Assembly (NCBI GenBank): GCA_001412355.1
Contig: LKUD01000052.1
Location: 1 to 51,261, forward strand
Reading direction: 5' to 3'
DNA length: 51,261 nucleotides
Source of the DNA: Methanoculleus sp. SDB
GTDB lineage: Archaea > Halobacteriota > Methanomicrobia > Methanomicrobiales > Methanomicrobiaceae
The notes beneath the pieces were generated by a model that saw only the letters and a program-made list of their open reading frames with translations, did not search any database and was not told the origin of the DNA. Positions 1-8,353 of the stretch are shown here, one piece after another. Both the position numbers and the translations under genes were made by a program. Positions within the stretch are counted from its first letter, which is position 1, and the number at the start of each line of letters is the position of its first letter.

Positions 1-65
1 CTGACTCCCTGTACAAGCTGGACGCATCGTCCCCCGAGGATATCGACGGCAGGGAATATTTCCAT
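1..65 (-). CDS. hisA: HisA, N-terminal fragment (runs off the window)
   Basis: The reverse strand from position 65 reads MEIFPAVDILGGRCVQLVQG, the characteristic start of phosphoribosylformimino-5-aminoimidazole carboxamide ribotide isomerase, the fourth step of histidine biosynthesis; IPAVDxxGGxxVxLxQG is the first beta strand and phosphate loop of this TIM barrel. Only about 21 residues are inside the window. A strong AGGTGA ribosome-binding site lies 5 nt before the ATG and overlaps the end of hisG, so hisG and hisA are translationally close. GTG at 74 and TTG at 68 are in frame but fit the family start less well. Confidence 0.85.
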   Translation of the reverse strand, partial: MEIFPAVDILGGRCVQLVQGV

Positions 66-70
66 CAACG

Positions 71-949
71 TCACCTGATTATGCGGTCAATCGGCATGAC
101 AAGGATATCTCTCGCACCCGCTTTCTTCAGCAGGCTGATGAGCTGATAGATCCGCTCTTCCGCCACGACGGCGTGCACCGCCACCAGATTTTGGTCGGAT
201 GCGACGTCCATTACCGTCGGGCCCGACAATCCCGGCAACACCGTTTTGACCTCATCGAGTGCCTCACGATGAACATTCATCATTACATATGCCTGTCCCT
301 GCGCACGAATCACGCTCTCGAGGGCGAGCCGGAGCTCCTCGATCTTTCCTGCATGAGATGTCATGCTGTCCGGGTTGGCGATAAGGATCGTGCAGGACTC
401 GAGGATCGTATCAATTACCCTCAGGCGGTTTGTCCGGAGCGTATTGCCCGAGCTTGAGAGATCCACAATTGCATCGGCGATGCCGAGGTAGGGAGTCGCC
501 TCGCACGCTCCGCCGACCGGGACTATCGTTACATGGAGGCCGAGGCCCGAAAAATAGCCGCGGGTGATGGCGGGAAATTCGGTCGCGATCTTTGCACCGT
601 CCAGATCGCGTGGGTTGGCGACGCCTGCATCGTCGGGCACCGCAAGGACAAGTGTTGCGGCACCGATGCCGAGGTCGAGCAGTTCGGTGACGGTTGATCC
701 CCGCTCCAGCACCATATCCCTCCCGGTGATGCCGATGTCAGCGGCACCGTTCGCGACATATTCGGGGATGTCGATCGGGCGTGCGAAGAGGATTTCGATT
801 GCGGGATCGCATGTCCGTGCAATGAGCTGCCTGTCACCGCCGTTCGTCACATGCAGGCCGCTTTTTTCGACCAGATCCATAATCGGCCGTGCGATCCGCC
901 CTTTGTTCGGAACGGCAAGTCGCAGGCGGTCAGAAGGTTTTGAGTTCAC
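71..949 (-). CDS. hisG: ATP phosphoribosyltransferase HisG (long form)
   Basis: This enzyme catalyses the first committed step of histidine synthesis, joining ATP and PRPP. The family start RLAVPNKGRI is clear, followed by DIGITGRD and the GxxxATEFP-type PRPP region. At about 292 residues it is the long form with a C-terminal ACT-like regulatory domain, so histidine feedback is expected. The open frame continues upstream for about 57 more codons inside the preceding SAM synthetase gene, but that stretch is Ser/Arg-rich out-of-frame sequence. I chose the GTG at 949 ([17 protein letters not shown]), which overlaps the end of the SAM synthetase gene by 20 nt and has AGGG upstream. A CTG nine residues in is an alternative. 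hisA follows directly. Confidence 0.9.
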   Translation of the reverse strand: MNSKPSDRLRLAVPNKGRIARPIMDLVEKSGLHVTNGGDRQLIARTCDPAIEILFARPIDIPEYVANGAADIGITGRDMVLERGSTVTELLDLGIGAATLVLAVPDDAGVANPRDLDGAKIATEFPAITRGYFSGLGLHVTIVPVGGACEATPYLGIADAIVDLSSSGNTLRTNRLRVIDTILESCTILIANPDSMTSHAGKIEELRLALESVIRAQGQAYVMMNVHREALDEVKTVLPGLSGPTVMDVASDQNLVAVHAVVAEERIYQLISLLKKAGARDILVMPIDRIIR

Positions 950-2135
950 CTTTGATGACCCTCTCGGTGATGGTGGTGATGTTCGCAAGCTCATCGTTGA
1001 TGATTGCCTCGACATCGCGAGAGATGGCGGTCGTGTCCGCACCCGGGAGCGGGATATACTGGACGCCTGCAACCAGCGGGTGGTCGATGGGTTTGCCGAT
1101 CTGGGAGAGCAGACGGACATACATCTCCTCGATTCCCTCGACCCGGGCTACACAGTGCTGGGCCATTTCCGTTGCCAGCAGGTTGTAGATTTTTCCGATA
1201 TGGTTGATGGGATTCTTGCCGCTGGTCGCCTCCATGCTCATCGGACGGTTGGGAGTGATCAGGCCGTTTGCCCGGTTGCCCCGGCCGACCGAGCCGTCAT
1301 CGCCCATCTCGGCGGACGTCCCCGTTACCGTCAGGAAGAGATTGCCGGTTCCGTAATCGTCACCGGTATTGACCGCAACGGAAATTTCCCGGTCGGTATA
1401 TTTCCGTGCCTGTACCGCGACTTCGTCCTGCATCATTTCGACGGCGGTGATGTAATCGTCGAGACCGGCACAGAACCGGTCGATCATCGCAGTACACAGG
1501 GTAAGAGTGATCCTGTCCTGGTCCCGAAGGCCCATGATCTTGATATCCGTCCCGATGATCGGATTTCGTGGCCGGATCACGGTGTCGATATAATCGCTGA
1601 CTTCTCTCGTGATTGTTTCCAGCTCGGAGAACGGTGCGTGCCCGACTCCGAACGATGTATCGTTTGCGTGGGGAATCGGGTTGCTCCCGCCCGCCCTGAA
1701 GACTCCCTGCAGGTCGGACGATCCGCGCCCCATTCTGCAGTCCACGATGACATCCTGTTCGAGATCGAGGTAGGTAAGCGTGGAACGGAGGTAGTTGCGT
1801 GCCGCCCTCACGGCGATGGCGTCGGTCGGAATGATCCGGCCGTTGACGTCTTTTGACGCCCGTCCCGTCAGGAGAACGTAGACCGGCCGGGTGACCCTGC
1901 CACCCCCGAATTTTGGAAGGGATTCGCCTGCGACAATCTCGCCCTGGTCGGTATTGTGATGAAGCACTGCGCCGCATTCTTCAATATACGCGCTCGATAA
2001 TGCCCTGCTGATGGATTCGGCGATCCCGTCCGCAAGACTGTCGGGGTGCCCGATCCCTTTGCGTTCGACGAGTTCAATCTGCTGCTTTTCAATAGGAACC
2101 TGCTGCAGTTTTTCTACTTTGATATTCCGTGTCAT
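930..2135 (-). CDS. mat: Archaeal S-adenosylmethionine synthetase
   Basis: A 401-residue methionine adenosyltransferase of the archaeal type, which makes SAM from methionine and ATP in the cytosol. The N-terminal [14 protein letters not shown] segment, the HHNTDQGEI segment and GRGSSDL are hallmarks of this family, which is only remotely related to bacterial MetK. Its length is normal for the family. The ATG at 2135 is preceded by GAGGGC. The 3' end overlaps the chosen GTG start of hisG, so the two are probably co-transcribed, although SAM and histidine synthesis are not directly linked. Recognition is confident. Confidence 0.95.
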   Translation of the reverse strand: MTRNIKVEKLQQVPIEKQQIELVERKGIGHPDSLADGIAESISRALSSAYIEECGAVLHHNTDQGEIVAGESLPKFGGGRVTRPVYVLLTGRASKDVNGRIIPTDAIAVRAARNYLRSTLTYLDLEQDVIVDCRMGRGSSDLQGVFRAGGSNPIPHANDTSFGVGHAPFSELETITREVSDYIDTVIRPRNPIIGTDIKIMGLRDQDRITLTLCTAMIDRFCAGLDDYITAVEMMQDEVAVQARKYTDREISVAVNTGDDYGTGNLFLTVTGTSAEMGDDGSVGRGNRANGLITPNRPMSMEATSGKNPINHIGKIYNLLATEMAQHCVARVEGIEEMYVRLLSQIGKPIDHPLVAGVQYIPLPGADTTAISRDVEAIINDELANITTITERVIKGELKTF

Positions 2136-2157
2136 GTCGGCCCTCGAATCAGTCAGA

Positions 2158-2168
2158 ATAAATATAGT
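2158..2168 (-). promoter_or_regulatory. Candidate TATA box for mat-hisG-hisA
   Basis: Reverse-strand A/T run of the TATA-box type centred about 28 nt before the mat ATG, in the only gap (149 nt) between mat and the preceding gene. The leader would be very short. Identified by eye only. Confidence 0.35.
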
Positions 2169-2284
2169 AAAATTGCCGGTGAGTCACTTAACGATTTCCT
2201 TACGGATAAGATCCGGGCATTTTTCCGGCATCCATGTGCTGCCCGAAAAAGCGGGCGGCGGCATCCACCCCCCGGAGTCTTTTC

Positions 2285-3091
2285 TTACTGGTCGTATCTC
2301 ACAATCCTAAGATCCGAGTTGATGGAGAGCTTGCACTCCCCGTCACGAAACACCCGGACGATACCGCCGCTTTCCGAAAGCGTCACACCGACGACCGGGA
2401 GTTTTTTGGTTATGGCCGCGGCGGCTCGATGCCGTCCACCGAGGCCCGCCGGTATCCGGACACAGCCGCCGTCCATATCGAGGTACCTGCCTGCCGCCCG
2501 GATTATGCCGTCCCGTTCGACGACAAAGACACCGTCGAGCAGGGAAAATTCCTTGATGCTTTCCCAGTTGTCCCTGTTTTTAATATCGCAGTCTTCCGGT
2601 TTCTGTCCGAGGAAAGGATTGAGGATTGCCTGGTGTGAGTGGGCGAAGATCTCATCGGAGTCCCCGATGATAAATGCGGTGCCCACCGGCCGCCCTTCCC
2701 GGCCCTGAACACCGATCTCCGTCGCGAGGCTGATCGCAGCGAAGATGATGTCACGCGGTACGATATCCTCATATTCCCGGATATTGATGAAATTCCGGGC
2801 CTGCTTGATGTCATAGATGAGAATGGCGTACGGGAGCACGCCGACCATCTGGCCTTCCTCAAACCGCCGTGAGAGATAGATCTGGACGGCAGCGTCAAGC
2901 AGGTGCCGTTCCGAGACTTCAAAGATGTCCTGCATCGTCAGTTCCTTCAGAACGTCAATCTGCAGATCCTGCACCCAGATGACGGGTATCTCCGACTCAA
3001 AAGGAAAGGGTTCGACAAATGAGACGATCGCCTTCGCGCCGATATGTGTGGCGAGGTCCGCCGCCGTATGCATCAGGATTTTCTGGATCAT
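2285..3091 (-). CDS. dacZ: Diadenylate cyclase (DacZ-type, DisA_N domain)
   Basis: A 268-residue protein with a C-terminal DisA_N/DAC domain, expected to condense two ATP into cyclic di-AMP. The two signature motifs are present: LDG at residues 185-187 (the DGA motif, here DGV) and GGRHR ending at Arg222 (RHR motif), followed by a SESGG segment near 239. The first 150 residues form the conserved archaeal N-terminal part. The protein has no DNA-binding helix-hairpin-helix region, so it is not bacterial DisA. The start codon overlaps the sucD stop (ATGA), making it the last gene of the fum-kor-suc operon. In archaea c-di-AMP is linked to osmotic and K+ control; the coupling to central carbon genes here is inference. 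Confidence 0.85.
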   Translation of the reverse strand: MIQKILMHTAADLATHIGAKAIVSFVEPFPFESEIPVIWVQDLQIDVLKELTMQDIFEVSERHLLDAAVQIYLSRRFEEGQMVGVLPYAILIYDIKQARNFINIREYEDIVPRDIIFAAISLATEIGVQGREGRPVGTAFIIGDSDEIFAHSHQAILNPFLGQKPEDCDIKNRDNWESIKEFSLLDGVFVVERDGIIRAAGRYLDMDGGCVRIPAGLGGRHRAAAAITKKLPVVGVTLSESGGIVRVFRDGECKLSINSDLRIVRYDQ

Positions 3092-3954
3092 AGCAGGCTG
3101 CGTATCATTCCGGGAATTTCCGAGGGTTTCGATGCAACGGGAACCGACATCTTTTGCAGTCGCCGGATCTTCGAGCGGGCGTCGCCTTCGCCTCCTTCGA
3201 TGATGGCGCCGGCATGCCCCATCCTCTTTTCAGGTGGGGCTGAAACGCCCGCGATGTAGGCAACAATCGGGATGTCGCAGCCCGCCGCCCCTTCTTCTTC
3301 AAGATGCCCCCCTACTTCGCCGATGAGAACGACGGCCCGCGTTTCGCCATCATCTTCGAACCGGCGGAGCACGTCGGAAAATGTCTGGCCGATGATGGGA
3401 TCACCGCCGATTCCGACGACTGTGCTCTGGCCGATCCCTGCACGGGACAGCTCGTCGACGACTTCGTAGGTGAGCGTCCCGCTTCGGGAGATGACGCCGA
3501 CGTGCCCCCGCGAGAAGAGATGGGACGGCATGATGCCGAGCTTGATCGCGCCGGGAGAGAGGATGCCCGGGCAGTTCGGGCCGACGACGGTGCAGCCCTC
3601 CGCTCCGGCATAGGCGATTGCCCGCATCGCATCGTGGACCGGGATATGCTCGGTGATTGCGACAACAAGATCGATGCCTGCGTGGGCGGCCTCCATGATC
3701 GAGTCTCCTGCCGCCCGCCCCGGCACGAACAGGACGCTTGCACCCGCATCGTGCTCCTTCATCGCCTCGCGCATGGTGTTGTAGACCGGGACGCCGTGCA
3801 CAACCTGGCCCGCCTTCCCGGGCGTGACGCCGGCAACCACACCCCGTCCTCCCACGTCCCGGGCATACTGATTCATGAGGTCGAGATGGAATGCTCCCTG
3901 GTTGCCTGTTGCTCCCTGTACGATAATTCCCGTCGATGCGTCACCAAAGATCAT
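3088..3954 (-). CDS. sucD: Succinyl-CoA synthetase alpha subunit
   Basis: A 288-residue CoA ligase alpha subunit. The N-terminal Rossmann CoA-binding fold (VQGATGNQG, residues 12-20), the GPNCPG loop (125-130) and the phosphorylated histidine in MGHAGA (His247) are all visible. With sucC it interconverts succinate plus ATP and succinyl-CoA. In a methanogen with a reductive partial TCA cycle it feeds succinyl-CoA to 2-oxoglutarate synthase. It overlaps both neighbours by 4 nt (ATGA), implying translational coupling. Confidence 0.95.
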   Translation of the reverse strand: MIFGDASTGIIVQGATGNQGAFHLDLMNQYARDVGGRGVVAGVTPGKAGQVVHGVPVYNTMREAMKEHDAGASVLFVPGRAAGDSIMEAAHAGIDLVVAITEHIPVHDAMRAIAYAGAEGCTVVGPNCPGILSPGAIKLGIMPSHLFSRGHVGVISRSGTLTYEVVDELSRAGIGQSTVVGIGGDPIIGQTFSDVLRRFEDDGETRAVVLIGEVGGHLEEEGAAGCDIPIVAYIAGVSAPPEKRMGHAGAIIEGGEGDARSKIRRLQKMSVPVASKPSEIPGMIRSLL

Positions 3955-5036
3955 CCGGTCGCCTCCACTGCCGCCTGCACGGCATCCTCCATGGTATCAA
4001 GCATTCGGTACCCTTTCTCCTCGAGAATACGCCGTCCTTCGATTTCGTTGGTACCTGCCAGCCGGACGATGACCGGCTGGTCGACACCGGCATCGACGAT
4101 GCCGCGTGCGACTTCATCACAGCGGGTAATCCCGCCGAGCAGGTTCACCACTATCACGGATACGCCCGGCATCCCGGCAACGAGGCGTACAGCCCTGCAG
4201 ACACGCTCACGGCCCGCCCCGCCACCGACATCAAGGAAATTCGCAGCCTGCCCCCCGTACTGCCCGATGAGATCGAGCGTTGCCATCGTCAGTCCCGCTC
4301 CGTTGCCGATTACACCTATCGATCCCGCGAGCTCGACGTAACTGAAACCATGCAATTCCGCCTCTTTTTCACGATCGGTCAGATCGCGGTTTACCGTGAT
4401 ACCCTGACGTCCGAGAGCATTGTCGTCCAGAATCAGTTTTGCATCGGCGGCATATACCCCCTGTTTCGTCGTTACGAGGGGATTGATCTCCGCAAGCAGC
4501 GCATCTTTTTCGACAAGCACGTGGTAGAGCTGGTTGATGACCGGAGCGATCTCCTTCGGCGCATCGCCGGTGAGGAACCGAAGCAGAAACTGCGGCACGT
4601 CAGCAAGCAGAGGATTGACGATCGCCCGACGGACGGCGTCAGGATCGTTTCGCGCCGTTTCTTCGATCTCCACACCGCCGGTACCGGCAAAAAGGATCAT
4701 GATCTGTTTGCTCGACCGGTCGAGGGTGATGCTGAGATAGTATTCGTGCTCGATGGGCAGCCGCTCCTCGACAAGGATCTTGTCCACGGGGACGCCCTTA
4801 ATCGTCCGCGAAAACAGGTCGCGTGCGGTATCGGGCGCACGAGCGGCATCCGCCATCAGGATCCCTCCTGCTTTCCCCCGTCCGCCTACGTCAACCTGTG
4901 CCTTTAAGACGACATGAGGGCCGAGTCCGGGCAGATGGAGCATCATTTCGTCCGGACTGTTGATGACCACTCCCTCGGGGATACGAATGCCGTGTTTTTC
5001 AAAAATATTTTTTGCTTCATATTCGAGCAGTTTCAT
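3951..5036 (-). CDS. sucC: Succinyl-CoA synthetase beta subunit (ADP-forming type)
   Basis: A 361-residue beta subunit with an N-terminal ATP-grasp domain (KAQVDVGGRGKAGG near residues 45-58) and a C-terminal ligase domain (GNGAGLTMATLD, FLDVGGGAG, NLLGGITRCDEVA). It forms the heterodimer with SucD and binds nucleotide and succinate. The start is the ATG overlapping the korC stop. Position in the chain korC-sucC-sucD matches a route from succinate through succinyl-CoA to 2-oxoglutarate. Confidence 0.95.
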   Translation of the reverse strand: MKLLEYEAKNIFEKHGIRIPEGVVINSPDEMMLHLPGLGPHVVLKAQVDVGGRGKAGGILMADAARAPDTARDLFSRTIKGVPVDKILVEERLPIEHEYYLSITLDRSSKQIMILFAGTGGVEIEETARNDPDAVRRAIVNPLLADVPQFLLRFLTGDAPKEIAPVINQLYHVLVEKDALLAEINPLVTTKQGVYAADAKLILDDNALGRQGITVNRDLTDREKEAELHGFSYVELAGSIGVIGNGAGLTMATLDLIGQYGGQAANFLDVGGGAGRERVCRAVRLVAGMPGVSVIVVNLLGGITRCDEVARGIVDAGVDQPVIVRLAGTNEIEGRRILEEKGYRMLDTMEDAVQAAVEATG

Positions 5037-5569
5037 GCTTCTCCCCTCTTTCCCAGTTCAAAACCTCTCTGGAGCGCTTTCATATTAAGTTCCTCCGTTC
5101 CTTTCGGCACACTGTCAAGCACCGCTTTTTCAATGGCCGAAGTGCTGACGACGCCCGTCGCCGTGACCAGTGCCCCGAGCATGACGATATTTGCAACGAT
5201 CACCCGTCCGAGCGTCTTTTTTGCCTCGGCTGTTGCGGCTATTTCCCGGCATATGCAGGCGGGCCGCGAATGGACCAGATCGGAATCGATGAGCATTATC
5301 GCCTCTTCCGGCGCATCGGCCCCGTATTTTTCATACCCCTGCTGGGACATGATGACATAGATGTCGGGATGCGTCACCTTGGGAAAGAGGATCGGCTCGT
5401 CATCGATGACCACGGCACTCATTGAGGCACCGCCGCGGGCTTCGGGACCGTATACCTGTGTCTGCACGGCGTACTTCGCGTCGTAGAGCGCCGCCGCCCT
5501 GCCGAGAATGACGGCAGAGAGGATTATTCCCTGACCGCCAAATCCGGAAAACCTCACTTCGTGCCTCAT
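5033..5569 (-). CDS. korC: 2-oxoacid:ferredoxin oxidoreductase gamma subunit
   Basis: A 178-residue gamma subunit (MRHEVRFSGFGGQG start, then VYGPEARGG) of the four-subunit pyruvate/2-oxoglutarate ferredoxin oxidoreductase family. The neighbouring sucCD genes argue for 2-oxoglutarate as substrate. The open frame extends to 6034, but the extra part is antisense-like sequence within korB. The ATG at 5569 overlaps the korB stop by 4 nt as in the rest of the operon. Confidence 0.92.
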   Translation of the reverse strand: MRHEVRFSGFGGQGIILSAVILGRAAALYDAKYAVQTQVYGPEARGGASMSAVVIDDEPILFPKVTHPDIYVIMSQQGYEKYGADAPEEAIMLIDSDLVHSRPACICREIAATAEAKKTLGRVIVANIVMLGALVTATGVVSTSAIEKAVLDSVPKGTEELNMKALQRGFELGKRGEA

Positions 5570-6354
5570 TTCAGCACTCCCTGCGCCGGGCGCGCCCGCC
5601 GGACGAATTCTCCCACCGCGAACATATCCGCGGGAACCGTCTCTCCCTCCTCTTCCATCCGCTGTTTCTTCTGTATGAGCAGCGCGTGGGTCTTCAGATA
5701 CGTCATCATGTCCGATACCTGCCGGAGCTTGTTCCTCCTCCCGTACGCGGTCGGGCACTGCACCATCGCTTCGATAAATGAAAATCCGGGTGTTTCGAGT
5801 CCTGCCCGTACCGCTTTTGTCAGTTCGGTCACATGGTAGGATGTCCACCGTGCAACATAGTTTGCCCCCGCCGTAACGGCAAGCGCTGAGAGGTCGAAAA
5901 CCGGTTCGCACATACCGTAGGGGGTGGTGGTCGAGATTGCGCCCGCAGGCGTGCAGGGGCTTCCCTGCCCCCCTGTCATCCCGTAGATCATGTTGTTCAT
6001 GCACACGCCCGTGATATCGATATTCCGGCGGCACGCATGAATGAAGTGATTGCCGCCGATTGCCGCAAGATCGCCGTCTCCCGTGAATACGACGACGTGG
6101 AGCCGCGGGTTTGCGAGTTTTACACCGGTGGCGAAGGCGAGGGCCCTGCCATGCGTCGTATGGAGCGAGTCGGTGATGATGTACCCCGGTGCCCGGGAGG
6201 AGCAGCCGATGCCGGAGATGAACACGGTATCATCGCGTTTCCATCCCATCTCCTCGACCGCCTCAAGTGTGCAGTTTATTACGGTCCCGTTTCCGCAGCC
6301 GGTGCAGAAGATATGCGGCAGCCGGTCTTCCCTGAACCAGTCCTCAAAACTCAT
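5566..6354 (-). CDS. korB: 2-oxoacid:ferredoxin oxidoreductase beta subunit (TPP-binding)
   Basis: A 262-residue beta subunit carrying the thiamine diphosphate site: FCTGCGNG near residue 16, then TGDGDLAAIGG and the downstream MNN pair of the GDG-NN motif. It uses ferredoxin as electron carrier to carboxylate succinyl-CoA or to decarboxylate 2-oxoglutarate. It overlaps korA and korC by 4 nt each. Confidence 0.94.
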   Translation of the reverse strand: MSFEDWFREDRLPHIFCTGCGNGTVINCTLEAVEEMGWKRDDTVFISGIGCSSRAPGYIITDSLHTTHGRALAFATGVKLANPRLHVVVFTGDGDLAAIGGNHFIHACRRNIDITGVCMNNMIYGMTGGQGSPCTPAGAISTTTPYGMCEPVFDLSALAVTAGANYVARWTSYHVTELTKAVRAGLETPGFSFIEAMVQCPTAYGRRNKLRQVSDMMTYLKTHALLIQKKQRMEEEGETVPADMFAVGEFVRRARPAQGVLK

Positions 6355-7451
6355 CGGAACGCCTCCGCAACTGCCAGAAGCTCGTCGGGCGTGTGGAGCT
6401 CGCCTCCGAGTTTGGGCACGGAGAGTACCGCCGCGCAGGTATGCCGTTCGATCTCACGGGCAATCTGGCCGAAGTTCATTTCCGGGACGATAAATGCCCG
6501 GGCATGGGGGAATTCCGCGAGCATATCTTCGGGAAACGGCCAGACTATCCGCAGCTGCAGGTGCCCGAACGCTTTTTCCGGGTTGTCGTGCAGCACCTGC
6601 CAGACCGTTCGTGTCGGCGGGCCGTAGGTGACGAAGACGATCTCCGCTTCAGGATTTACCAGAGTGACATCGGCTATCGCGTGGCGTGCATCCTCCACCT
6701 TCCGGACGAGCCGTTTGACCAGGGCGGCGTGGAGCGCAGGATCGGTCGCTTCGGGATACCCGCGTTCGTCATGCGTAAGGCCGGTCACATGCACGCCGTA
6801 CCCTTTCCCGAACTCGGGAAATCCGGGAACGCCGTCGTCACCTGCCGTAAACGGGAGCACCCCCGGTTCGAGGGGGCGGCGCGGGACGACCTTTACCGTG
6901 TCCGGGATTTCAATGCGCTCCCGCATATGGCCCACCACCTCGTCGGACATGACAAAGACCGGGATCCTGAATCTGTCGGCCAGATTGAACGCTTTCACCG
7001 TCAGGTCGTACATCTCCTGCACGCTTGCAGGGCAGAGTGCGATCGTGCTGTAATCGCCGTGCGACCCGAAGCGGCACTGGAGCATATCGCCCTGCGCCGC
7101 CATGGTCGGCTGTCCGGTGCTCGGACCTCCCCGCTGGATATTGATGATTACGCACGGTGTTTCCGTCATTGCCGCATAGCCGATATTTTCCATCATCAGG
7201 GAAAAACCCGGCCCGCTCGTGGCGGTCATTGCACGGGCGCCGGTCCACGACGCCCCGATGACGGCGGCGATGCTGCCGATCTCGTCCTCCATCTGTACGA
7301 AGACGCCGTCCATCTTCGGCAGACGCCGGGCCATATGTTCGGCAATCTCCGTCGACGGTGTGATCGGATAGCCACCGAAGAACCGGCATCCCGCGGCAAG
7401 AGCTGCTTCCGCACACGCCGTGTTCCCCTGCATGAATTCGATTTTCGTCAA
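6351..7451 (-). CDS. korA: 2-oxoacid:ferredoxin oxidoreductase alpha subunit
   Basis: A 366-residue alpha subunit with the hallmark CRFFGGYPITPSTEI segment, then GPGFSLMMENIG and RGGPSTGQPT. The likely start is the TTG at 7451, which overlaps the korD stop and gives MTKIEFMQGNTACAE, matching the usual family N-terminus. A GGTGAT site lies just upstream. The next ATG (QGN segment) would cut six conserved residues, and the open frame upstream of 7451 is out-of-frame korD sequence. Confidence 0.93.
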   Translation of the reverse strand: MTKIEFMQGNTACAEAALAAGCRFFGGYPITPSTEIAEHMARRLPKMDGVFVQMEDEIGSIAAVIGASWTGARAMTATSGPGFSLMMENIGYAAMTETPCVIINIQRGGPSTGQPTMAAQGDMLQCRFGSHGDYSTIALCPASVQEMYDLTVKAFNLADRFRIPVFVMSDEVVGHMRERIEIPDTVKVVPRRPLEPGVLPFTAGDDGVPGFPEFGKGYGVHVTGLTHDERGYPEATDPALHAALVKRLVRKVEDARHAIADVTLVNPEAEIVFVTYGPPTRTVWQVLHDNPEKAFGHLQLRIVWPFPEDMLAEFPHARAFIVPEMNFGQIAREIERHTCAAVLSVPKLGGELHTPDELLAVAEAFR

Positions 7452-7720
7452 AACTCGATCACCACCTTCCGGGCTTCGTAGGGCTTCTCTTCCTCCCAGG
7501 AAATAGCCTGATCGGGACAGATCATCTGGCAGACGCCGCAGAGGCGGCGGCCGTACAGTCCCTGAAGCCTGCAGTTCGTACATCGTTCGGGCCGGTCGAG
7601 TTCGGGAATGATAATACCCCGGTCGTTGGGCCGTGTGCCTTCGCGGAAAATGCGGTACGGGCAGACCATCGTGCACAGATTACATCCCTTGCAGCGGCGT
7701 CCGTCGATTACGAGTTTCAT
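7448..7720 (-). CDS. korD: 2-oxoacid:ferredoxin oxidoreductase delta subunit (ferredoxin-like)
   Basis: A 90-residue protein with two iron-sulfur motifs: Cys10-x2-Cys13-x2-Cys16-x3-Cys20-Pro, and a stretched second motif Cys47-x2-Cys50 then Cys61-x2-Cys64-x3-Cys68-Pro. It passes electrons between the TPP site and external ferredoxin. The 10-residue insertion in the second motif gives nine cysteines instead of eight. It lies 81 nt after fumB and directly before korA, giving the order D-A-B-C. Confidence 0.92.
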   Translation of the reverse strand: MKLVIDGRRCKGCNLCTMVCPYRIFREGTRPNDRGIIIPELDRPERCTNCRLQGLYGRRLCGVCQMICPDQAISWEEEKPYEARKVVIEF

Positions 7721-7801
7721 GAGGCATTTCCTGTATCATATCTGTTTGTATTCAAAGCCATCCTTTTCTTCCCCGGGTGATTGCCTGTCCTCTGCCGCCC
7801 T

Positions 7802-8353
7802 TTACCACCCGTGTTCCCTGCACAGCGTCTCAAACCTCCGGTGAGCCTGCAGTTTCACATCGTCAAAGAGGTCCCCGCCGTGGGCGTCCATCCCGACGAC
7901 GAGGGGAAGCCGGTCGAGATCGATTGCCCAGACCGCCTCCGCCATACCGAGATCTTCGAACCACACACCCGCAAGGGTCATGCGGGAGGCGGCGAGAGCG
8001 GCGCACCCCCCGGTGAAAGCGAGGTACACCCCCCGTCCGGCAAGGGCCCGGCGAACCGTTTCGTCCATGCCCCCTTTTCCGATGAGTGCCCGCACTCCGG
8101 AATCGAGCAGAAATTCCGTGAGGGTGTTCATCCGCGCCGATGTCGTCGGCCCTGCGGCGATGATCCGGCCGTCCCGCACAATCGGGCCGCAGTGGTATAC
8201 TGCCGCTCCTTCGGGATCAAAGGGAATCCCTTCCTCCTGCATCCGGAGGTGAGCCTCGTCGCGGGCGGTATACACCCGTCCCGAGAGCGTGACAGGGTCA
8301 CCGGCCCGGAGCGAGAGCACGTCATCGCCGAGGGGTGTTACGAGGTCTGTCAT
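7802..8353 (-). CDS. fumB: Fumarate hydratase, class I, beta (C-terminal) subunit
   Basis: A 183-residue subunit equal to the C-terminal domain of class I fumarase (GAAVYHCGPIV, GPTTSARM, GKGGMD, FTGGCAAL). It pairs with the alpha subunit to hydrate fumarate or dehydrate malate. The ATG at 8353 overlaps the fumA stop by 4 nt. The longer open frame starting at 8395 adds only out-of-frame residues. Confidence 0.93.
   Translation of the reverse strand: MTDLVTPLGDDVLSLRAGDPVTLSGRVYTARDEAHLRMQEEGIPFDPEGAAVYHCGPIVRDGRIIAAGPTTSARMNTLTEFLLDSGVRALIGKGGMDETVRRALAGRGVYLAFTGGCAALAASRMTLAGVWFEDLGMAEAVWAIDLDRLPLVVGMDAHGGDLFDDVKLQAHRRFETLCREHGW

Noticed and set aside
950-1120. N-terminal extension of HisG
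   Set aside because: The extra residues lie in the mat gene in another frame and do not resemble HisG.
2225-2262. Short GCCCG/CGGGC hairpin after dacZ as a terminator
   Set aside because: Only a 5-bp stem with no T-run on the correct side; too weak to list.
7452-7676. Longer KorA N-terminus
   Set aside because: The extension lies in korD out of frame; family homology begins at the TTG at 7451.
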